A stretch of DNA of 64,000 bases from an uncultured Treponema sp. (GTDB lineage Bacteria > Spirochaetota > Spirochaetia > Treponematales > Treponemataceae), in contig CAJUBD010000003.1 of NCBI GenBank assembly GCA_910584475.1, forward strand, positions 1 through 64,000. The letters run 5' to 3'. Shown piece by piece: positions 51,930 to 59,484 of this stretch; positions within the stretch are counted from its first letter, which is position 1; each line of letters opens with the position of its first letter. The position numbers were made by a program, and so were the translations under genes. The notes below the pieces were generated by a model. It had not been told where the DNA came from and ran no database searches. It saw only the letters and a list, made by a program, of their open reading frames with translations.

Positions 51930-52459
51930 AAAACTCTGAAACATCAGAATATGAAAGTGCGCTCAAAAAACTTCTGCCACAAGGAAGTTACTGGGAAAAT
52001 CTCATTGCGGACGACAGGGGCGATTTAGCCCTCGTGATAAAAGAGCGAGCGATGCGCCTTTCGGAGTTTCGTTCGAGAATGAACCAACTTTTGCGTGAGG
52101 CTTTTCCTGTGTCGGCGAAAGAAACAATATCGGACTGGGAACGCGTGACGCTTGGAGAAACACACGAGGACTGGACGCTTGAAGAACGACGCTCCGAACT
52201 TATGGCACGTCGCGATTGGAAAAGCATTCCATTGATTTATCAGGCTGCGGGCGGCGGCGCGGAGGTTAGACCAGCATACACTATGGCGGCATTCGGAAGG
52301 GCGAAGTGCGGACAGACAATATGCGGAACTTTCGCGTCTTTGAATGTGGTGAAAATCAGCGTTTCAGGAATCGAAGAGATAAAACGCGAGACACTTGAAA
52401 ACGCGGCAAGAAACCTTTTGCTTGCAAATCAGGAAGCGTTTTTTGAATATGAACAATAA
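51920..52459 (+). CDS. Mu gp48-type tail protein (DUF2313)
   Basis: A 179-residue protein with the DUF2313/YmfQ pattern (YESALKKLLPQGSYW, FPVSAKETISDWERVTLG, ERRSELMARRDW). It is a distal wedge component positioned before the fibre in Mu and related phages. Confidence 0.9.
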   Translation: MDIKNSETSEYESALKKLLPQGSYWENLIADDRGDLALVIKERAMRLSEFRSRMNQLLREAFPVSAKETISDWERVTLGETHEDWTLEERRSELMARRDWKSIPLIYQAAGGGAEVRPAYTMAAFGRAKCGQTICGTFASLNVVKISVSGIEEIKRETLENAARNLLLANQEAFFEYEQ

Positions 52460-52476
52460 AATTAAGGAGCAAGAAA

Positions 52477-53781
52477 ATGGCGGGAATGTATCCAGACAAT
52501 CGGACATTGACATTGGACGGAGAAAAACTTACATGGCCGGGAGTTGGCGAAAACGGTAAATTTACTGACGGCGACTTGAACGACCCCAGTGTCGCGCCAT
52601 CATTTATTCCAGCCGAGACTCTGAACCTCATCATCGACAATTTGGCGGGCTTCATAACGGAACTCGGCAAAGAGCCTAACAACAAGGACGGCTCACAGAT
52701 TGCGCAGGCGTTCAAAGAATATATGTCGAGAAAGACATTCGACCAAGAAACCGCGCTGGAAAACGAGGCATTGAAACGAGCGGACGAGGACGCGAAACTG
52801 CGGGGGTCGATTGACGCGATAAACGCGGTCATTCCAATGCAGACGAGCGCAACCAACCAACTTGCGGACAAGAACTTCGTCGCGCAGAAAATATCCGAAA
52901 TCGTGGCGGACTCACCTGCGGCGTTCGACACGCTCAAGGAGATTGCCGATTGGATTGAGAGCCATTCCGACAGCGCGGCGGCGATGAACTCGCAGATAAA
53001 CGAGAACAAGACGAACATCTCCACGCTGACCACGAAGACCTCGAAACTTTCGGCAGACGGGGCTACATATTCGGGGAACGCCGCGAGCGCGATGAAACTG
53101 AAGACCGCGAGGAATATAAACGGCGTGCCGTTCGACGGAACGAAGGACATCACCCTCGTGGTGTCGGCGAACGCCACGCACTTCGGGACATGCTCGAACG
53201 CGGCGTCGACGCAGGTGAAGTCGGTGTCCATCGCCGGATTCGCCCTAGTCGCGGGCGCGCGCGTGAGCGTCCTGTTTTCCAAAGGGAACACCGCCGGCTC
53301 TTTGAGCGGAAACAGCATAACCCAAGCGTCCGCGCCAATGTTGAACGTGCAGTCTACCGGCGCGAAGCCGATAAAGGTGGGCAACGCGTACGCGGGCCCG
53401 AACTTCGTGAACGCGGGCGAGGTGCACGATTTCGTGTACGACGGCTCGGCGTGGAACGACGTTACCGCGAGCGTGATTTTCAAGGGAAGCAACAGCAACG
53501 GAAACTATGTAAAACATAGGGACGGTTTGATTGAGCAGTGGAATTACAATATAAATAGCACCCCCTCTATTAATGTAAATTCAAAAACAACAGTTTATTT
53601 GCCAGTTAGTTTTTCCAATAGCAATTATGTGGTCATGTGCATGCCGTTTGATCAAAACAATAACATAGACGATGCAGATTTTACAACCTTTTCTACCGGA
53701 GCAAAAACTACGATCTCCTTTACTTATTTATCAAATTTAAGCAATGTAAAACATTTTGATTGGAGATGTTTAGGATACTAA
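52477..53781 (+). CDS. Tail fibre with exchangeable C-terminal segment
   Basis: A 434-residue fibre. A conserved N-terminal region attaches to the baseplate (LNDPSVAPSFIPAETLNLI), the central shaft has helical and beta repeats (KNFVAQKISEIVADSP, NINGVPFDGTKDITL), and the last ~86 residues start at DGLIEQWN and end CLGY. The DNA at DGLIEQW (53,521-53,541) recurs four more times downstream, each followed by a different C-terminus, so the end of this gene is replaceable by inversion. The shaft is GC-rich and the tip AT-rich. Confidence 0.9.
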   Translation: MAGMYPDNRTLTLDGEKLTWPGVGENGKFTDGDLNDPSVAPSFIPAETLNLIIDNLAGFITELGKEPNNKDGSQIAQAFKEYMSRKTFDQETALENEALKRADEDAKLRGSIDAINAVIPMQTSATNQLADKNFVAQKISEIVADSPAAFDTLKEIADWIESHSDSAAAMNSQINENKTNISTLTTKTSKLSADGATYSGNAASAMKLKTARNINGVPFDGTKDITLVVSANATHFGTCSNAASTQVKSVSIAGFALVAGARVSVLFSKGNTAGSLSGNSITQASAPMLNVQSTGAKPIKVGNAYAGPNFVNAGEVHDFVYDGSAWNDVTASVIFKGSNSNGNYVKHRDGLIEQWNYNINSTPSINVNSKTTVYLPVSFSNSNYVVMCMPFDQNNNIDDADFTTFSTGAKTTISFTYLSNLSNVKHFDWRCLGY

Positions 53782-53790
53782 TAGCCATTA

Positions 53791-53961
53791 TCAATCAAGA
53801 GCCGATTCAATGAGAAATCGGCTCACTGTCTTTCCCGACTTTTCGGCAAGTTCTTTTATTCGCTTCCATTCATCGGAAGCGAACGTGATTGTGTGGCATT
53901 CTTTTTTTTCTGCCAGCGGCTTTCTGCCCGCGCCCTTTCTTTTTCCGCCTCTAGTTTCCAT
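53791..53961 (-). CDS. Small RHH/CopG-like regulator inside the invertible array
   Basis: A 56-residue protein started at METRGGKRKGAGRKP, a basic N-terminal arm followed by CHTITFASDEWKRIKELA and KTVSRFLIESAL, an RHH-type strand-helix-helix. No clear ribosome site precedes the ATG. It lies between the expressed fibre tip and the first silent cassette, so its orientation relative to the phage changes whenever the array inverts. It could influence the switch or simply be a passenger. Confidence 0.6.
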   Translation of the reverse strand: METRGGKRKGAGRKPLAEKKECHTITFASDEWKRIKELAEKSGKTVSRFLIESALD

Positions 53962-54019
53962 AGGATAATGATAACGCAATTTTTTGATACCGTCAAGTGA
54001 GCAATTCAAAAAGCAAACG

Positions 54020-54238
54020 GACGGTTTGATTGAGCAATGGATTGGAAGTACAACTACGAATCAGGCGGGGTTTTACAAATGGATTTATCCAATTTCATTT
54101 TCATCCGCGCCAAACATTCAGAACTCTGCAGGTCATGCTGGCGGTACGAATTATTCTTCGGTTAAAGATATAACCAACTCGTCGGCGAGCGTCGGCTATG
54201 ACGGATGTTTTTTTTCCGTTTTTGCTCGAGGATATTAA
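54020..54238 (+). pseudogene. Silent fibre-tip cassette B
   Basis: A promoterless C-terminal coding segment beginning DGLIEQWIGSTTTNQ and ending FARGY-stop (about 72 residues), in the same orientation as the expressed fibre. It has no ribosome site of its own. Its tip is rich in Ser, Asn and Gly with PISFSSAPNIQ, unlike the other cassettes. It needs recombination to be expressed. Confidence 0.8.
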
Positions 54239-54267
54239 TTTGTTCAAACTTGCCGCCAATTTTTTTA

Positions 54268-54522
54268 TCAATATCCGAGCGCAATAATATTCATTTCCGT
54301 ACCAAGGGCGTTTACTTTCCTAGTATTTATGACGCATTTACTAGAATCTAACGATTCGATATTGGGATACCAGTCATTAGAATTCTCGGCGGAAAAGTTT
54401 GGTGCAAATACGACACTGGGGGTATTGGAAAATGGTACGGGGTAAACGAACCTGACGAGATTGTTTTTATTGCTTATTTCCGTATAATTTTTTTTCGCAA
54501 TCCATTGCTCAATCAAACCGTC
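54268..54522 (-). pseudogene. Silent fibre-tip cassette C
   Basis: An inverted, promoterless segment of about 84 codons, DGLIEQWIAKKNY to IIALGY. Its crossover site is identical to that of cassettes B and E. A single inversion with the site at 53,521 would fuse it to the fibre shaft. Confidence 0.82.
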
Positions 54523-54531
54523 CGAACAAAC

Positions 54532-54759
54532 CTAATAACCTGTCAAATAATAGCTATTGGGTAGCAAGGTGTTGCCCCCAACCTGCGCTTTGAACGAAGT
54601 CTCTGTTTTATCGTAAACATAATCCCACCCTGCATCCGATGAACCATTATTCCCGCTAGTGATAAGTGCGACATAGTTGGAATTGGAGAAAGGAATTGGT
54701 AATGTGTGCGCGGTGGCCTTATATTTAAAGTCGAACATCCACTGCTCAATTTTACCGTC
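54532..54759 (-). pseudogene. Silent fibre-tip cassette D
   Basis: An inverted segment of about 75 codons, DGKIEQWMFDFK to YYLTGY. It is a paralogue of cassette E (shared NYVALITSG, GWDYVY and LPNSYYL). Its crossover sequence differs by several bases from the others, so it may be used less often or be decaying. Confidence 0.78.
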
Positions 54760-54767
54760 CGCTTGCT

Positions 54768-54998
54768 TCAGTAACCAAGCAGATAGTAACTGTTAGGAAG
54801 TCCTTTGTTTCCACAAACTTTCGCTTGAAACGAGGTCGCTGTTTTGTTGTAGACGTAATCCCATCCGTTCTGTGAGTCTGTGCTGTACCCAGATGTTATC
54901 AAAGCGACATAGTTGTAGTCGGAAAACGCGATTGGCAGTTGAATTGTTACATCTACACTCGCGCTTGATTTTAATATCCATTGCTCAATCAAACCGTC
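54768..54998 (-). pseudogene. Silent fibre-tip cassette E
   Basis: An inverted segment of about 76 codons, DGLIEQWILKSSAS to YYLLGY, the most distal cassette and next to the invertase. It is similar to D, indicating duplication followed by divergence in the exposed loops. Confidence 0.82.
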
Positions 54999-55094
54999 CG
55001 TGTTGATTAATGAATTTCTTTTTTTGAAAAGAACACTTGACAAAATCAAATAAAATTGTAGAATGGCTTTCGGCGGGAGAATGGGGGTGTTTTC

Positions 55095-55694
55095 ATGGTC
55101 TACGGCTATGTCCGCGTGTCGACGGAAAAGCAGACGGTTCAAAATCAGAAGATGGAGATAAGGCGGTTCTGCAAGGAAAGGAAGCTGCGGAAAGTTCAAT
55201 GGGTCGCGGAGACGGTTTCGGGAACGAAGTCGCCCGACAAGCGCAAGTTGGGCGCGTTGCTGAAAACTGTCGGCGAGAACGACATAATCGTATGCACCGA
55301 AATTTCACGGCTCGGTCGCTCGATGATGATGATTTTCGACGTGCTCAACAAACTGATGACTGTCGGCGTGAAAGTCTACACGATAAAAGAGAACTACGAA
55401 CTCGGCGACAACATACAGTCGCAGGTGCTTGCGTTCGCGTTCGGGCTTTCGGCGCAGATAGAGCGCGACCTGATAAGCGAGCGCACGAAAATGGGATTGG
55501 AGCGCGTCAGGAGGGAAGGAAAGCGCGTGGGGCGCGAAAAAGGGCAGAGACCCGGCAGGTACAAGTTGAGCGGCAAGTGCGCCTACATAAGGCGGGCGCG
55601 GGCAGGCGGCAGGAGCAAACTGTCGTTGGCGCGGGAACTGGGCGTTACTTGGAACACGATGAACGCGTTCTGCAAGATGAAGCGTATTAGGTAA
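55095..55694 (+). CDS. Serine recombinase, fibre invertase (Gin-like)
   Basis: A 199-residue small serine recombinase. Nucleophile Ser9 is in YVRVSTEKQ; the conserved ISRLGRSMMMIF arm, GVKVYTIKENYEL and the long E-helix (LSAQIERDLISERTKMGLE) follow. The C-terminal HTH (SKLSLARELGVTWNTM) binds the crossover site. It lies directly after the fibre cassettes, at the gin position of Mu. A GGGGGTG site precedes the ATG. Confidence 0.93.
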   Translation: MVYGYVRVSTEKQTVQNQKMEIRRFCKERKLRKVQWVAETVSGTKSPDKRKLGALLKTVGENDIIVCTEISRLGRSMMMIFDVLNKLMTVGVKVYTIKENYELGDNIQSQVLAFAFGLSAQIERDLISERTKMGLERVRREGKRVGREKGQRPGRYKLSGKCAYIRRARAGGRSKLSLARELGVTWNTMNAFCKMKRIR

Positions 55695-55711
55695 GTGACA
55701 GTCCGCGTTTT

Positions 55712-55753
55712 TAGTCGTCGTTAGCATATTAAAAGACGAACAATTGGTATAAT
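55712..55753 (+). promoter_or_regulatory. Extended -10 promoter of the terminal modification operon
   Basis: TTGGTATAAT (55,744-55,753) is an extended -10 element without a good -35. A dyad-like TAGTCGTCGTTA (55,712-55,723) lies 33 bp upstream, resembling the late-activator sites. It reads into a ~160-nt leader. Confidence 0.55.
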
Positions 55754-55779
55754 TTAAATAAAACTTATAACGGACAGAA

Positions 55780-55918
55780 ACCGCCGGGGTGCAACCCGGC
55801 GGCAGACGGAGCGAACCCGCCTAACAGGATAACCCGATTCCATCCGACCTTGCACAAGGTATTTAAATAATCGGCATTCTATGCCTTTCGGTTTAGTCCT
55901 TAATTTAAGGAGTTTAAA
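55780..55918 (+). promoter_or_regulatory. Structured leader with sequestered ribosome site
   Basis: A perfect 8-bp GC stem CCGCCGGG/CCCGGCGG (55,781-55,802) and further short stems fill the leader. Just before the first gene, CCTTAATTTAAGG is self-complementary and contains the AAGG of the AAGGAG ribosome site, so translation may need unfolding. Phage Mu controls mom translation through a comparable structure opened by Com. Confidence 0.5.
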
Positions 55919-56050
55919 ATGAAAAAGACAGAATTTGTCTATCAGCCGAAATACGGCATCGTGGTTCTGTGCGCCGACGAGTCGGAGCAGAAGTCGCTTT
56001 ATGATAAACTGTTCGCGTTGGGCTTGAAACTCAAGGTGGTGGCGGTATGA
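55919..56050 (+). CDS. Small protein preceding the ABC-GNAT gene
   Basis: A 43-residue protein, MKKTEFVYQPKYGIVVLC to KLKVVAV, with a beta-alpha-beta pattern (GIVVLC, then a helix ADESEQKSLYDKLF, then LKLKVVAV). It is coupled to the next gene by an ATGA overlap and occupies the com position of Mu, but lacks the Com zinc finger. I recall similar small proteins next to such genes in other phages; function unknown. Confidence 0.65.
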   Translation: MKKTEFVYQPKYGIVVLCADESEQKSLYDKLFALGLKLKVVAV

Positions 56051-57156
56051 AAACAATCAGCGTTCACAAAAGATGCGCGAATTACGAGACATACCGCGCG
56101 GCGCGGGTCAAGAGCCTGTTCAACGCGGAGCGCGGCGACAGGCTGGACATTGAACTTGAGACGGACATCGACGAGTTCGACTGGCAGATTGGCGTTGTGG
56201 TAGGACCTTCGGGGAGCGGGAAAACTTCAATCGGCGAGACTTTCTTTGACGGCGGCATTTATGACCTGAAAAAAGCGTGGGCTAACGACAAGCCCATCAT
56301 CGACGCTATCACTCCCGACGGCGACTTCAATGCCGTTACTTCTGCGCTTTCTGCGGTGGGACTTGGGAGCGTTCCGTCTTGGCTTCGTCCTTTCCGCTTG
56401 CTCTCGAATGGCGAGCAGTTCAGGGCGGGTCTCGCCCGACTTCTGCTTGAAGGCGAAAAAGAGGTCGTGCTTGACGAGTTCACCAGCGTCGTTGACAGGC
56501 AGGTGGCGAAAATCGGGGCGGGAGCGTTCCAAAAGGCGTGGCGCAGAAATAAAGGGCGCAAGGCGGTCATCCTCTCGCCGCATTACGACATCCTTGAATG
56601 GCTTGAGCCTGACTGGATTATAGACACGAAAGAAATAGTCTATAAAAGGGGGTGTCTTCGGCGACCAAAAATTGAACTTGAAATCGTGCGGGCGAACGGA
56701 AGTTACTGGCGTTACTTTAAGCCGCATTATTATCTAGACCTGCCGATGCCCGTCGCCGCCCAATACTTCGTCGGTCTTGTTGACGGAGAGCCTGTTGCGC
56801 ATCTCGCGGTCGCGCCGATGTTCCAAAATGGCTACTATCGGGCGACGCGGCTTGTTGTTCTTCCAGAGTGGCAGGGCTGCGGAGTCGGCACTCGGTTCTT
56901 GAACGCGGTATGCCAGTGGCACTTGGACGGAAACGGACGGTGCGGGAGGATACTTCCCGTGCTGTTCCACACCTCTCATCCGCAGATGGCGGCGGCTCTG
57001 CGGAAAAGTCCGCTCTGGATTCAGAAAAGCGCGGTGTTGTACCAAAAGGCGAGCAGAACGCCTTTCCAAATGACACAAGGGCGCGGTCATTTCGGCGGGC
57101 ATTTCCGAGCCGTCCAGGGATTCGCCTACATCGGCGCGGAGGCTCAAGATGCTTAG
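56047..57156 (+). CDS. ABC-type ATPase fused to GNAT acyltransferase, putative DNA modification enzyme
   Basis: A 369-residue two-domain protein. The ATPase half has Walker A GPSGSGKT (53-60), signature LSNGEQ (119-124), Walker B VVLDEFTS (140-147) and switch His179. The C-terminal half (about 230-360) is a GNAT fold with acyl-CoA loop VVLPEWQGCGVGTRF. There are no membrane segments. Mu Mom, which modifies adenine, is a GNAT-fold protein encoded at this same location, so this fusion is a strong candidate for a nucleobase-modifying enzyme or ATP-driven DNA scanner with acyl transfer. The chemistry is inferred. Confidence 0.85.
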   Translation: MKTISVHKRCANYETYRAARVKSLFNAERGDRLDIELETDIDEFDWQIGVVVGPSGSGKTSIGETFFDGGIYDLKKAWANDKPIIDAITPDGDFNAVTSALSAVGLGSVPSWLRPFRLLSNGEQFRAGLARLLLEGEKEVVLDEFTSVVDRQVAKIGAGAFQKAWRRNKGRKAVILSPHYDILEWLEPDWIIDTKEIVYKRGCLRRPKIELEIVRANGSYWRYFKPHYYLDLPMPVAAQYFVGLVDGEPVAHLAVAPMFQNGYYRATRLVVLPEWQGCGVGTRFLNAVCQWHLDGNGRCGRILPVLFHTSHPQMAAALRKSPLWIQKSAVLYQKASRTPFQMTQGRGHFGGHFRAVQGFAYIGAEAQDA

Positions 57157-57778
57157 TGTTTTCATCGCGGGTCAGAGAAGTTTCGGCGCGGCGGTCTACA
57201 AGGCGGTCAAGGACGCGGGACACAGGGTCGTCGGGGTGGCGTGTCCTCCCGACGGTCAGCGTTACGACAGGCTGAAGAAGGCGGCGTATTGCGACCGCCC
57301 GCGCCCCGTGATAATACAGGACGACAGACTGAAATCGTCCGACATTCCGAACGGTACGGATGTTATCGTCGCGGCGCACAGCCACCACTTCATCAGCGCG
57401 AAAGCGTGTGAGAAAGTGCGGCTGGCGTTCGGCTACCACCCGTCGCTGCTTCCGAGGCATCGCGGGCGCGACGCGGTCAAGTGGACTGTCAGGTTCGGCG
57501 ACACGGTCGCTGGCGGCAGCGTCTATCAGTTGAGCGACAAAGTTGACGGCGGCGATATTCTGTATCAGGAATCGGTACTTGTTAAGCGTGAGTGGAGTGC
57601 GAGTGATTTGTGGCGCGAGGCATTGTTTCCGCTCGGCGTGAGAGCCGTGGTCGAGGTTCTGCGGCGCTTCGAGGGCGGAACTTTGACATACACTCCGCAA
57701 AATGAAGCCGTCGCGACGTGGGAGCCGCCCATTGAAAAAGCGCGACTGTTCAGACCCGAACTGCTCCAACTGCCATAA
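57149..57778 (+). CDS. Formyltransferase-fold protein (Fmt/PurN-like)
   Basis: A 209-residue protein with the formyl transferase N-domain. The signature HPSLLPRHRGRDAV contains His97 and the KVDGGDI loop contains Asp133. The usual catalytic Asn two residues before the His is Gly here. These enzymes move a formyl group from 10-formyl-tetrahydrofolate to an amine. There is no C-terminal tRNA-binding domain, so it is not a tRNA formyltransferase. It overlaps the ABC-GNAT gene by 8 bp, so the two probably act on the same substrate, plausibly a DNA base or its precursor. Confidence 0.82.
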   Translation: MLSVFIAGQRSFGAAVYKAVKDAGHRVVGVACPPDGQRYDRLKKAAYCDRPRPVIIQDDRLKSSDIPNGTDVIVAAHSHHFISAKACEKVRLAFGYHPSLLPRHRGRDAVKWTVRFGDTVAGGSVYQLSDKVDGGDILYQESVLVKREWSASDLWREALFPLGVRAVVEVLRRFEGGTLTYTPQNEAVATWEPPIEKARLFRPELLQLP

Positions 57779-57786
57779 ACAACGAA

Positions 57787-57838
57787 AGCCGAACTTTTTA
57801 CATTGAAAGTCTTTTGCACAATGTGTAAAAAGTTCGGC
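57787..57838. terminator. Long hairpin at the prophage right end
   Basis: GCCGAACTTTTTACA and TGTAAAAAGTTCGGC are perfect complements around a ~20-nt loop that contains TTGCACAATGTG, also present near the left end. It may serve as a terminator between convergent genes and as part of the transposon end. Confidence 0.6.
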
Positions 57839-57843
57839 TGGTT

Positions 57844-58641
57844 TTATCTCTGGAAAAAACGCGTTTTATCTTCGGCGTGTTTATCAACGCCAAATGTCTC
57901 TTTTGAAAGGCGGTTCACGTTTTCTTTCATCGCCTCTGTCTTGATGTTGAATGGCATCGTGTTCGGATATTTCCACTTGACTTGAGTCATATAGCAGTCT
58001 TTGAACGATTTTAACAGGATATGGTACACGCGGCGGTCGGTTATGAGTATGAATGAAGTCACAAGTCCCGAATAGGCGGGCTTGAGGAAAAAATGCTGCG
58101 TGTCAACATCGTTTGCCCGGCTCACGCCCGCGCCGATTTCCCAAACCTTTTCCTCAGACAGAAACGGCATTTCGATGAGTTGTTCGCCCGGCTGCAACAC
58201 CAAGTCTGTCACGCGGTATGGCTGGCAGTAAATTTCGTATGTGAACTCGTCGTCAAAATCATACCACATCGTGCCGCGCGTAAAATCGTGCGGAGTGACA
58301 ACGCTTCCTTCCGTTGATTTTTTCACAGCGTCCTTTCCGTAAAGGTTGGGGCGCGAAGTCTCTTTTTCGGCGGGATAATAGACAGGGCGGTCAACATAGA
58401 CGATTGTTTTCGGAACGTCCACTTCCTTCATTTTTTCTTGCACGAGATATTCTTGCATCTCGGCGTAGTTCGCCTCTTCCTCTTCTTTTCTGTTCTTGTA
58501 TTGGCGACTTTCTTTTTCAGTTTCCGTCCCCATCCTGTCGAAATGTCGTGTTGTTCTGCAGGAAACAAAAATACAGGCAAGCGCGAAAAAGACAAAAATA
58601 TTTTTTGCTTCTGAACCGGTGAGCTTAAAATTCATTTTCAT
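57844..58641 (-). pseudogene. trbG: N-terminal part of trbG (VirB9-like), cut off by the prophage
   Basis: A 265-residue frame with a lipoprotein-type signal (ALACIFVSC), a charged linker and the VirB9/TrbG N-terminal domain (YRVTDLVLQPGEQLIEMPFL, FILITDRRVYHILLK, QVKWKYPN). It stops 18 codons into the linker-end sequence at the prophage junction. The missing C-terminal domain lies at 20,095-20,640. VirB9 forms the outer-membrane layer of the channel with VirB10. A shared leader motif precedes it. Confidence 0.9.
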
Positions 58642-58732
58642 ATTATTCTCCTTGAATAAAAATGAGTATTTGTTTTTTTCAGTTTGGTTCAGTTCTTTTT
58701 AAGGTTTTGTTTTTCGGCTTTTTTTTGTTTCC

Positions 58733-59440
58733 CTATTTTGCCACCTCCTTAATGTCGAATGAGGAAATGTAAATTCCCAACGGATTGTTTTCAGGACTTT
58801 CTTGAAAATAGTCTATCGTCACTAGCATGGAAAAGCGTCTTTGTCGTTCAAGCCTTCCCTCTGCGAATGTGTTGACATCGTAATAGATGACATAAGTGCG
58901 GTCCGTCTGTTTAAGAGGTTCTTCCATGTTCACGCTTTGCGTTCTCCGCCCAATGTGGTTGAACGGATTGTTTTCCGTGAAGAACGCGTTGAGTTGCGCA
59001 ACGGCGTTTCCCTGGCAAATATGCTCGCACTCTTTGATGTATGAGTTTTGCGCGCTTCGGTCGATGACCCAAGTGTACATGTTCGCAACAAGCCGCTTGA
59101 TTTGATAGGCTTTCGCGTTTTCAGGAATTTTTGATGTTCCCCAATAATTTTTGTCGATTTTTCCGACATAATTTGCTTGACCCTCAGAATCAACCGTCAC
59201 CACGACTGGAACAGTTTGCGGACGCGGGCGCAAGATTTCATAAGTTGTCACAAACAAAGAATAGCAGACCGCCGCTATCGCGATAATCTGCCACATTCTC
59301 GCGTTCCTTTGGCTGATTCCCTGAATGGTGCTTGCCATTGAAACCGCCGTGGCGTTAAACGAGCCGTCCTTGTTTTTCGTTCGTCGCGTATTGAACGGAG
59401 TCGGAGGAGCGTCATTGTCAGGTATGAATGTTTTTAACAT
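58733..59440 (-). CDS. trbF: TrbF/VirB8-like channel assembly protein
   Basis: A 235-residue protein started at MLKTFIPDNDAPPTP after GAGG; a TTG start 33 bp upstream is less likely. It has one membrane helix (about 50-70) and a periplasmic VirB8/TrbF domain (AYQIKRLVANMYTWVIDR, NTFAEGRLERQRRFSMLVTIDY). VirB8 nucleates the inner-membrane complex. It is the first gene of the trb operon and has its own promoter ~45 bp upstream. Confidence 0.9.
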   Translation of the reverse strand: MLKTFIPDNDAPPTPFNTRRTKNKDGSFNATAVSMASTIQGISQRNARMWQIIAIAAVCYSLFVTTYEILRPRPQTVPVVVTVDSEGQANYVGKIDKNYWGTSKIPENAKAYQIKRLVANMYTWVIDRSAQNSYIKECEHICQGNAVAQLNAFFTENNPFNHIGRRTQSVNMEEPLKQTDRTYVIYYDVNTFAEGRLERQRRFSMLVTIDYFQESPENNPLGIYISSFDIKEVAK

Positions 59441-59484
59441 ATTCTTTACCTCGTTTTGTTGCTTTTTATCCAATTTATGGTTAT

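Larger units (their letters stand above)
53521..54998. repeat. Shufflon: five 21-bp crossover sites with alternative fibre tips
   Basis: GACGGTTTGATTGAGCA(A/G)TGG occurs at 53,521-53,541 (+), 54,020-54,040 (+), 54,502-54,522 (-), 54,978-54,998 (-), and in a diverged form (GACGGTAAAATTGAGCAGTGG) at 54,739-54,759 (-). Each encodes DG(L/K)IEQW and opens a cassette ending Gly-Tyr-stop. Inversion between the expressed plus site and any minus site exchanges the fibre tip; the plus-orientation silent cassette needs two inversions. An invertase gene follows. Confidence 0.9.
20582..57852. mobile_element. Mu-like transposable prophage, about 37 kb, inserted in trbG
   Basis: Between the two pieces of trbG lie a MuA-type DDE transposase, a MuB-type ATPase, a Ner-like regulator, GemA, Mor, and Mu-type head, tail and baseplate genes. 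The size is close to that of phage Mu. At both trbG break points the same 9-mer, CAGAGATAA, occurs in inverted orientation (20,582-20,590 and 57,844-57,852), so these may be the element tips. No exact 5-bp target duplication could be fixed by eye, so the ends are good to within roughly 60 bp. Confidence 0.85.

Noticed and set aside
55695..55918. Dam-methylation control of the terminal operon as in Mu mom
   Set aside because: I found no GATC cluster in the promoter region, so that mode of control is not supported.
20640..57847. TTTAT at 20,640-20,644 followed by TG, and TTTAT at 57,843-57,847, as a 5-bp target duplication of the prophage
   Set aside because: The left copy fits a TG-starting phage end, but the right copy is not preceded by CA. 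Joining the trbG parts there would leave an in-frame TAA in the linker, so it is probably chance.
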